This document shows positions 6,936 to 11,796 of a stretch of 11,796 nucleotides of DNA, piece by piece. The stretch spans positions 1 to 11,796 of the forward strand of contig CALMNS010000744.1 of assembly GCA_937871635.1 (NCBI GenBank), given 5' to 3'. A program made the translations under genes and the position numbers. The DNA is from an uncultured Solirubrobacter sp. GTDB lineage: Bacteria; Actinomycetota; Thermoleophilia; Solirubrobacterales; Solirubrobacteraceae. Under the pieces are notes generated by a model, which was given only the letters and a program-made list of their open reading frames with translations, did not search any database and was not told where the DNA came from. How positions within the stretch are numbered: the stretch's first letter is position 1; each line of letters opens with the position of its first letter.

Positions 6936-8125
6936 GCGTGGTGGACGTCAAGGCGGGCGTGCTCGAGCTCGAGGCGCTGCTCAGCGACGAGGAGCGCGGC
7001 CTGCGCGACCGGGTCCGGCGGTTCGTCCTCGAGGAGATCCTGCCCGAGGCCGACGGCTGGTACGAGCGCGGGGAGTTCCCCTCCCATCTGCCGCGCCGGT
7101 TCGGGGAGCTCGGGCTGCTCGGCATGCACCTCGAGGGCTACGGCTGCGCCGGCGCGAGCGCGGTCGAGTACGGCCTGGCCTGCCTCGAGCTCGAGGCGGG
7201 CGACAGCGGCGTGCGCACCTTCGTCTCCGTCCAGGGCTCGCTGGCGATGACGGCGATCCACCAGTGGGGCTCGGAGGCGCAGAAGGCGGAGTGGCTGCCC
7301 CGGATGGCCGCCGGCGAGGCCGTCGGCTGCTTCGCGCTCACCGAGCCCGAGGCGGGCAGCGATCCGGGCTCGATGCGGACGGTCGCGCGCCGGGAGGGCG
7401 GGGACTGGGTGCTCACCGGAGCCAAGCGCTGGATCGGGATGGGATCGATCGCCGACGTCGCCGTCGTGTGGGCGCAGACCGACGACGGGATCCGCGGCTT
7501 CCTGGTGCCGACCGACACGCCCGGCTTCACCGCGCGGGACATCACCAACAAGCTCTCGATGCGCGCGTCGATCCAGTCCGACCTGACCTTCGAGGACTGC
7601 CGCGTCCCCGACGGCGCCCGGCTGGCCGCCGAGGGGCTGCGCGGCCCGTTCACCTCGCTCAACGAGGCGCGCTACGGCATCGCCTGGGGGGCGATGGGGG
7701 CGGCGCGGGCGTGCTTCGAGGCGGCGCTGGGGTACGCCACGTCGCGCTCCCAGTTCGACGAGCCGATCGCCGGCTTCCAGCTCACGCAGCGAAAGCTCGT
7801 CGACATGCTGGTCGAGCTCGAGAAGGGCACGCTGCTGGCGCTGCACCTCGGGCGCGCCAAGGACGCCGGGCGGATGCGCATCGAGCAGGTCAGCCTCGCC
7901 AAGCTCAACAACGTCCGCGAGGCGATCGCGATCGCCCGCGAGGCGCGGACGATCCTCGGCGGCAACGGGATCACCTCCGACTTCCCCGTCATGCGGCACA
8001 TGGCCAACCTCGAGTCGGTGCGGACCTACGAGGGCACCGACGAGGTGCACACGCTCATCCTGGGCAACGCGATCACCGGCATCCCCGCGTTCCGCGGGGC
8101 GGCCGGGGCCGGCGAGCACGCCTAG
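6932..8125 (+). CDS. Acyl-CoA dehydrogenase, glutaryl-CoA dehydrogenase-like
   Basis: This 397-residue flavin-dependent acyl-CoA dehydrogenase is intact. Landmarks in order are GYGCAG, DSGVRTFVSVQGSLAM, CFALTEPEAGSDPGSM, the NEARYGIAWG block, and TILGGNGI followed by TYEGTDEVH. These match the glutaryl-CoA dehydrogenase subgroup rather than short- or medium-chain enzymes. Residues that bind the distal carboxylate in the human enzyme (Glu87, Arg94, Ser98) correspond to Glu88, Arg95 and Ser99, and the catalytic base (human Glu370) is Glu367. Glutaryl-CoA dehydrogenase oxidises and decarboxylates glutaryl-CoA to crotonyl-CoA, passing electrons to electron-transfer flavoprotein. A relative acting on another dicarboxylyl-CoA, or a non-decarboxylating form, remains possible. 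The ATG at 6932 overlaps the L2 stop (ATGA). It is the last gene of the plus-strand operon and ends 21 bases from the convergent reductase gene. Confidence 0.94.
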   Translation: MSVVDVKAGVLELEALLSDEERGLRDRVRRFVLEEILPEADGWYERGEFPSHLPRRFGELGLLGMHLEGYGCAGASAVEYGLACLELEAGDSGVRTFVSVQGSLAMTAIHQWGSEAQKAEWLPRMAAGEAVGCFALTEPEAGSDPGSMRTVARREGGDWVLTGAKRWIGMGSIADVAVVWAQTDDGIRGFLVPTDTPGFTARDITNKLSMRASIQSDLTFEDCRVPDGARLAAEGLRGPFTSLNEARYGIAWGAMGAARACFEAALGYATSRSQFDEPIAGFQLTQRKLVDMLVELEKGTLLALHLGRAKDAGRMRIEQVSLAKLNNVREAIAIAREARTILGGNGITSDFPVMRHMANLESVRTYEGTDEVHTLILGNAITGIPAFRGAAGAGEHA

Positions 8126-8146
8126 TCTTCGCGCGACGGACTGAGG
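8121..8146. terminator. Possible weak hairpin between the convergent operons
   Basis: CCTAGTC (8121-8127) can pair with GACT and AGG (8139-8142 and 8144-8146), leaving one bulged G, around an 11-base loop. It spans the stop codon of the acyl-CoA dehydrogenase and ends next to the stop of the reductase on the other strand, where a shared terminator would be expected. There is no T-tract on either side and the stem is only seven pairs, so an intrinsic terminator is uncertain. Confidence 0.3.
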
Positions 8147-8992
8147 TCAGGCGTCGGTCAGCGCCGCGGCGACGACGGCGTCCTCCCAGGCCATCCCCGT
8201 GCTCTTGAAGAGCCGCGGCCGGCCGGCGGGTGGCTCCGCCTCCCCGCGGACGAGCTCGGCGAGCGTCACGAGGCGGTCGGCGGTCGTGTGGCCGGAGTCG
8301 ATGGCCAGGATGACGTCGCCGGCTTCGCGGAGGGCCGAGGCGCGCGACTCGACGACGATCGTGGCGCGGGCGGCGAGCCGGTCGTCGGTCTCGCGGGCGT
8401 CGGGCTCGTGGGAGCCGATCGCCACCACGGTGGCGTGGCCGGCGACCAGCGCCCCGTCGAACAGCGGCTCGCGGGCGGTCGTGCAGCAGCAGATGACGTC
8501 GGCGGCGGCGACCAGCTCGTCGCGGTCCGGCGCCGGCTCGCGGCCGAGCAGGTCGACCCGCTCGATCGGACGGATCGCGGAGATCGCGGCCACGTGCGCG
8601 TGGGCCTGCGGTCCGCGGCCGAAGACCAGCAGCCGCCGCGCGTCCGGGACGGCGAGGTGCCGGACGGCGAGCGCCGAGACCGCCGCGGTACGGAGGTTGG
8701 TGACGGCGATCCCGTCGGCGAGGGCGACCGGCGCGAGCGTCGTGCCGTCGAAGATGACGCAGACGCCCTGGATCCGGGGCTCGCCGCCGACGGTCACGAG
8801 CTTGACCACGGGACGCCGCCCGGCGGCGGACGCCATCACGAGCAGCTGACCGCGGTCGAGCTCGAGCACGCCGCGCGGCGGATCGGCCTCCGGATCGAGG
8901 CCGTCGAGGAGCGCGGCCTCCAGGGCGGCGACCGCCGTGGAACCGCTCAGCCGCCGCTCGACGTCGTCCGCGGCGATGAACGGCAGGCTCAT
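8147..8992 (-). CDS. Ornithine cyclodeaminase/mu-crystallin family, probable delta1-pyrroline-2-carboxylate reductase
   Basis: This 281-residue member of the ornithine cyclodeaminase/mu-crystallin family probably reduces delta1-pyrroline-2-carboxylate to L-proline with NAD(P)H. Family features are Lys64 in VVKLVTV, Arg101 in TNLRTAAVSAL, a Rossmann motif GRGPQ at 125-129, Asp198 in GSHEPDARETD, and the C-terminal FKSTGMAWEDAVVAAAL block. The Arg after the second strand (LLGRE, Arg151) would favour NADPH. The protein is shorter than the usual 310-330 residues. The missing piece appears to be the segment between that strand and AADVICCCTT, so the loss is internal rather than terminal. The ATG at 8992 overlaps the stop of the dehydratase gene (ATGA), so the two are coupled. 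That pairing is what suggests the pyrroline-carboxylate role rather than ornithine cyclodeaminase, alanine dehydrogenase or another ketimine reductase. Confidence 0.88.
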   Translation of the reverse strand: MSLPFIAADDVERRLSGSTAVAALEAALLDGLDPEADPPRGVLELDRGQLLVMASAAGRRPVVKLVTVGGEPRIQGVCVIFDGTTLAPVALADGIAVTNLRTAAVSALAVRHLAVPDARRLLVFGRGPQAHAHVAAISAIRPIERVDLLGREPAPDRDELVAAADVICCCTTAREPLFDGALVAGHATVVAIGSHEPDARETDDRLAARATIVVESRASALREAGDVILAIDSGHTTADRLVTLAELVRGEAEPPAGRPRLFKSTGMAWEDAVVAAALTDA

Positions 8993-9960
8993 CGCAACAC
9001 GAAGCCGGTCCCGAGCGGGTCCCGGGGGTCGAGGAAGAACCGGTGCTCGCCGGTGCGGAACGCCATCCCCTCGACCTCGGTGAGCAGCCCGTCGGGCGTC
9101 CGGCCGGTCGCCCGGGCGTCGAAGGTCGTCCCGACGATCGACTCGTTGCGCCACGTCTGCCCGTCGGCGAGCGCGCCGTCGGCCGCGAGCAGCGCGGTTC
9201 GCGCCGAGGTCGCCGACCCGGTCGGCGAGCGGTCGACCTCCCCGTCGGCGAAGATCGCCACGTTGCGCTGGTGGAGCGGGCCGAGCTCCTCGTAGAGCAC
9301 CGTCCCGTAGATCCCCGACAGCCGGTCGTCGCTCCGATGGCGCGCGACCTCGCTGCCCGCGAGGGCGCGCTTGAGCGCGCGACCGGCGGCGATCAGCGCG
9401 GCGAGGTCGCCGGGCACGACGCGCAGCCCGAGGCGCGCGGCCGGCGCGAAGGCGTAGAGCGCGCCGCCGTAGGCCACGTCGACCTCCACCTCGCCAGCGG
9501 CGACGCCCCGCGCCACGACGAACGAGGGCACGTTGCGGAACGTGACGCTCGCGACGGCGCCGGCGGCGCGCCGCACCACCGCGACGACGCGGCCGGAGGG
9601 CACGTCGATCGTGACCTCGACCTCGCCGTCGGCGGGCGCAGCCACCCGGCCGGACTCGACCGCCCACGCCCCGAGCGCGATCGTGCCGTGCCCGCACGCG
9701 GTCGAGTAGCCGTCCTTGTGCCAGAACAGCACCCCGAAGTCGGCGCCGTCGTCGTCCGGGGGGACCAGGAAGCCGCCGTACATGTCGGCGTGGCCGCGCG
9801 GCTCGTGGCAGAGCAGCCGCCGGACGCGCTCGGCCGCCTCGGACCCGATGGCCTGCTCGCGCCGGGCCGCGACGGTCGCGCCCGGGAGCTCGACCCCGGG
9901 GGCCTCGACGATCCGGAACGGCTCACCGGCGGTGTGGTAGTCCGTCGCCCCGATCTCCAT
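8989..9960 (-). CDS. Trans-3-hydroxy-L-proline dehydratase (proline racemase family)
   Basis: This 323-residue proline-racemase-fold enzyme has an active-site pair that tells its function. The first catalytic residue is Cys89 in STACGHGT. The second, a Cys in proline racemases and 4-hydroxyproline 2-epimerases, is Thr247 in DRSPTGS. The Cys/Thr pair is the known mark of trans-3-hydroxy-L-proline dehydratase, which eliminates water to give delta1-pyrroline-2-carboxylate; the DRSPTGS wording also matches the human L3HYPDH type as I recall it. The C-terminus includes GTTFDARATGRTP and FFLDPRDPLGTGFVL, and length is normal. The next gene, overlapping by 4 bases, is the reductase that would take the product to L-proline. 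The ATG at 9960 has only a weak GGGA upstream. A 45-base gap separates it from the cupin gene. Confidence 0.92.
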   Translation of the reverse strand: MEIGATDYHTAGEPFRIVEAPGVELPGATVAARREQAIGSEAAERVRRLLCHEPRGHADMYGGFLVPPDDDGADFGVLFWHKDGYSTACGHGTIALGAWAVESGRVAAPADGEVEVTIDVPSGRVVAVVRRAAGAVASVTFRNVPSFVVARGVAAGEVEVDVAYGGALYAFAPAARLGLRVVPGDLAALIAAGRALKRALAGSEVARHRSDDRLSGIYGTVLYEELGPLHQRNVAIFADGEVDRSPTGSATSARTALLAADGALADGQTWRNESIVGTTFDARATGRTPDGLLTEVEGMAFRTGEHRFFLDPRDPLGTGFVLR

Positions 9961-9961
9961 G

Positions 9962-9986
9962 CGCCGCAGTATCCCGTCACGCGGCG
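9962..9986 (-). promoter_or_regulatory. Possible stem-loop just before the dehydratase start codon
   Basis: On the minus strand CGCCGC (9986-9981) can pair perfectly with GCGGCG (9967-9962), ending one base before the ATG at 9960. The 13-base loop (GTGACGGGATACT) holds the only ribosome-binding-like GGGA. It could affect initiation, but a six-pair GC stem is easily found by chance in DNA this GC-rich. Confidence 0.25.
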
Positions 9987-10005
9987 TGCGAGCTGATCGA
10001 CGACC

Positions 10006-10497
10006 TCAGTGAGCGGGGTGGATGTCGTCGACCCAGCGGACCGCCTCGGGATTGGGCTCGACCTCGGGCAGGTCCAGGTTCACGACGACCGGCGCCTGGC
10101 CACTGCGGACGACCACGCAGGAGAGCGGGGCGTCCGGACTTCCGTTGATCTCCTGGTGGGGGACGAACGGCGGCACGAAGATGAAGTCGCCGGGGCCGGC
10201 CTCGGCGACGAACTCGAGCCGCTCGCCCCATCGCATGCGCGCCCGGCCGCTGACGACGTAGATGACGCTCTCCAGGTCGCCGTGGTGGTGGGCCCCGGTC
10301 TTCGCGTCCGGCCGGATCACCACCGTGCCGGCCCACAGCTTCTCCGCGCCGGCGCGGGCGGCATCGATCGCCGCCGCGCGGTCCATGCCCGGAGTCTGTG
10401 GCGTGTTCGCGTCGAGCTCATCGGCGTGGACCACGCGCACCCCGTCGAGCCGCCAGTCGGATCCGGCGCGCCCGCGGTCGCGTTCGGGAGGCGTCAC
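10006..10497 (-). CDS. Single-domain cupin protein of unknown function
   Basis: This small beta-barrel cupin has 163 residues from the GTG at 10497. Cupin motif 1 is GAHHHGDLESVIYVVSG, with likely metal ligands His70, His72 and Glu76. Motif 2 is GDFIFVPPFVPHQEIN, with His114. A complete 3-His/1-Glu-type site suggests metal binding, either as a small enzyme (dioxygenase, isomerase) or a metabolite-binding protein. The GTG at 10497 lies 5 bases after the aldehyde dehydrogenase stop. A GTG at 10440 (144 residues) is a fair alternative, because the recognisable protein begins near VRVVHADEL. The ATG at 10386 would cut off the conserved-looking NTPQTPGM segment and is less likely. It lies between the aldehyde dehydrogenase and dehydratase genes on the same strand. 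No substrate can be assigned. Confidence 0.85.
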   Translation of the reverse strand: MTPPERDRGRAGSDWRLDGVRVVHADELDANTPQTPGMDRAAAIDAARAGAEKLWAGTVVIRPDAKTGAHHHGDLESVIYVVSGRARMRWGERLEFVAEAGPGDFIFVPPFVPHQEINGSPDAPLSCVVVRSGQAPVVVNLDLPEVEPNPEAVRWVDDIHPAH

Positions 10498-10502
10498 CGG
10501 GC

Positions 10503-11796
10503 TCAGCCCATCCGGAACGGGTCGCGTGACGCCCCTTCGAGCTCGACCCACACCGCCTTGGTCTCCGTGTAGGCGGCCATCGCCTCGAGCCCGCTCTCCC
10601 GGCCCCAGCCGCTGTCGCCCACGCCGCCGAAGGGCACCTGCGGCGCGACCACCCGGTAGGCGTTGATCCAGACCGTCCCTGCGCGCAGCCGGCCTGCGAC
10701 GCGATGGGCGCGACCGACGTCGCGCGTCCACACCCCGGCCGCGAGACCGAACCGCGTCGCGTTCGCCTTGGCCACCGCCTCGTCCTCGTCGTCGAAGGCG
10801 TCCACCGCCAGCACGGGCCCGAACACCTCGTCCTGCCAGAGCGCCATGTCCGGCTTGACCTCGTCGAGGATCGTCGGCGCGACGAAGAGCGCGCCCCGGC
10901 CTCCGTCGTGGTCGCCCGTGAGCAGGCGCGCCCCCTCCCCGACGGCGCGGGTGACGTGGCCGCGGACCGTCTCGAGCTGCTGGGGGTTGGCCAGCGGACC
11001 CATCTCCGTGGCGGGGTCGAGCGGGTCGCCCAGCACGATCGTCCCGGCCCGGTCGACCAGCGCCCCGACGAGCTCGTCGCGCACGTCGCGGTGGACCAGG
11101 AGCCGGGATCCCGCGATGCAGGTCTGCCCCGAGGCCGCGAAGACGCCGGCCAGCAGCCCGTCGCGGGCCGCGGTCAGGTCGGCGTCGGCGAAGACGAGCT
11201 GCGCGGACTTGCCACCCAGCTCGAGCGTGGTGCGGGCGAGGTGGCCGGCGGCCCCGGAGGCCACCGCCTTGCCCACCTCGGTCGAGCCGGTGAACGCGAC
11301 GAGATCGATTCCCGGGTGCGCGGCGAGGGCCCGGCCGGTCTCCGGGCCGCGACCGGTCACCACGTTGAGCACGCCGGGCGGGAGCCCCGCCTCCTCGAGG
11401 CGGCGCGCGAGCTCGACGGCGGTGACCGGGGTGTGGTCGGAGGGCTTGACCACGACGGTGCACCCGGCCGCCAGCGCGGGCGCGAGCTTCCACACCAGCA
11501 GCAGCAGGGGCGAGTTCCACGGGACGATGGCGCCGACGACGCCGACCGGCTCCTGGACGGTGTAGACGAGGAAGTTCGCCTTGGCGGTCGGGATGGTGTC
11601 CCCCCGGGCGGTCTCCGCGACGCCGGCGAAGTAGCGGAACCACTCGGGGATCGCCTCGAGCTGCCCGCCCGTCTCGCGCAGGAGCTTGCCGTTGTCCGTG
11701 GTCTCCAGGCGGGCCAGGGCATCGGCGTCGCGGGCGATGACGTCGCCCGCCGCGCGCAGCACCTGGGCGCGCTGCGGCGCCGTCATGCGCCCCCAC
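10503..11796 (-). CDS. NAD(P)-dependent aldehyde dehydrogenase, 5' end outside window
   Basis: This aldehyde dehydrogenase superfamily enzyme oxidises an aldehyde to the acid with NAD(P)+. Numbered from the Met encoded at 11786, the catalytic residues are Cys223 (GQTCIAGSRL), general-base Glu189 (LELGGKS) and oxyanion Asn91 (PWNSP). Cofactor contacts are Lys114 (KPSDHTP) and Glu320 (EVFGPVL). The C-terminal block (PFGGVGDSGWGRE and YTETKAVWVEL) is complete. The family is normally about 480-500 residues; only about 430 are visible, and the frame stays open to the edge with a family-like Trp just before that Met (WGRMT), so the true start lies beyond 11796. It is the most upstream visible gene of the minus-strand operon, 5 bases before the cupin. 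The substrate is unknown. A semialdehyde from amino-acid or hydroxyproline breakdown is possible, but the dehydratase-reductase pair downstream does not itself need one. Confidence 0.94.
   Translation of the reverse strand, partial: WGRMTAPQRAQVLRAAGDVIARDADALARLETTDNGKLLRETGGQLEAIPEWFRYFAGVAETARGDTIPTAKANFLVYTVQEPVGVVGAIVPWNSPLLLLVWKLAPALAAGCTVVVKPSDHTPVTAVELARRLEEAGLPPGVLNVVTGRGPETGRALAAHPGIDLVAFTGSTEVGKAVASGAAGHLARTTLELGGKSAQLVFADADLTAARDGLLAGVFAASGQTCIAGSRLLVHRDVRDELVGALVDRAGTIVLGDPLDPATEMGPLANPQQLETVRGHVTRAVGEGARLLTGDHDGGRGALFVAPTILDEVKPDMALWQDEVFGPVLAVDAFDDEDEAVAKANATRFGLAAGVWTRDVGRAHRVAGRLRAGTVWINAYRVVAPQVPFGGVGDSGWGRESGLEAMAAYTETKAVWVELEGASRDPFRMG

Noticed and set aside
8147..9697. 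A 516-residue minus-strand frame ending in the reductase
   Set aside because: The first 235 codons are an out-of-frame reading of the dehydratase gene. The reductase family sequence begins at the ATG at 8992.
8989..9960. Proline racemase or 4-hydroxyproline 2-epimerase
   Set aside because: Those enzymes need a second catalytic Cys, which here is Thr247 (DRSPTGS), the state found in trans-3-hydroxy-L-proline dehydratases.
10503..11786. Aldehyde dehydrogenase starting at the ATG at 11786 as a complete gene
   Set aside because: This would lack about 50-60 N-terminal residues of the family, and the frame stays open to the window edge with a family-like Trp just upstream, so the gene is cut by the window.

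Overview
The window is very GC-rich, its codons end almost always in G or C, and gene ends overlap or nearly touch. This is typical of a high-GC actinobacterium (Actinomycetes or Thermoleophilia). I cannot place it more closely. I saw no mobile element, CRISPR array, tRNA or rRNA. Ten protein genes fill the window, two of them cut by the window edges, in two convergent tail-to-tail operons that meet at about 8126-8146.

Plus-strand operon (1-8125): the C-terminal part of an amidase; a molybdenum-hydroxylase FAD subunit (M, 755-1645); a molybdopterin catalytic subunit (L1, 1642-4020); a [2Fe-2S] subunit (S, 4033-4599); a second, divergent catalytic subunit (L2, 4599-6935); and a glutaryl-CoA-dehydrogenase-like acyl-CoA dehydrogenase (6932-8125). 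Four of the five junctions are 1- or 4-base start/stop overlaps, so the set is probably cotranscribed and translationally coupled. The odd point is one M and one S subunit serving two different large subunits. L1 keeps the conserved active-site Gln (STQVPH), while L2 has Lys there (ATKVPH). Neither carries the AYxCSFR loop of true CO dehydrogenase. With an amidase and a glutaryl-CoA-type dehydrogenase alongside, a plausible reading is catabolism of an N-heterocycle or amide through hydroxylation, amide hydrolysis and a dicarboxylyl-CoA such as glutaryl-CoA. The substrate is not determined by the sequence.

Minus-strand operon (11796 down to 8147): an NAD(P)-dependent aldehyde dehydrogenase (5' end outside the window); a small single-domain cupin; a proline-racemase-family enzyme whose Cys/Thr active-site pair marks it as trans-3-hydroxy-L-proline dehydratase; and a short ornithine-cyclodeaminase-family protein, the expected delta1-pyrroline-2-carboxylate reductase. 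The last two together would convert trans-3-hydroxy-L-proline to L-proline. The jobs of the cupin and the aldehyde dehydrogenase in this operon are unclear.

There is no gene-free stretch over 300 bases. The longest gap is 45 bases (9961-10005). The promoters of both operons must lie outside the window or inside coding sequence; I could not recognise one.
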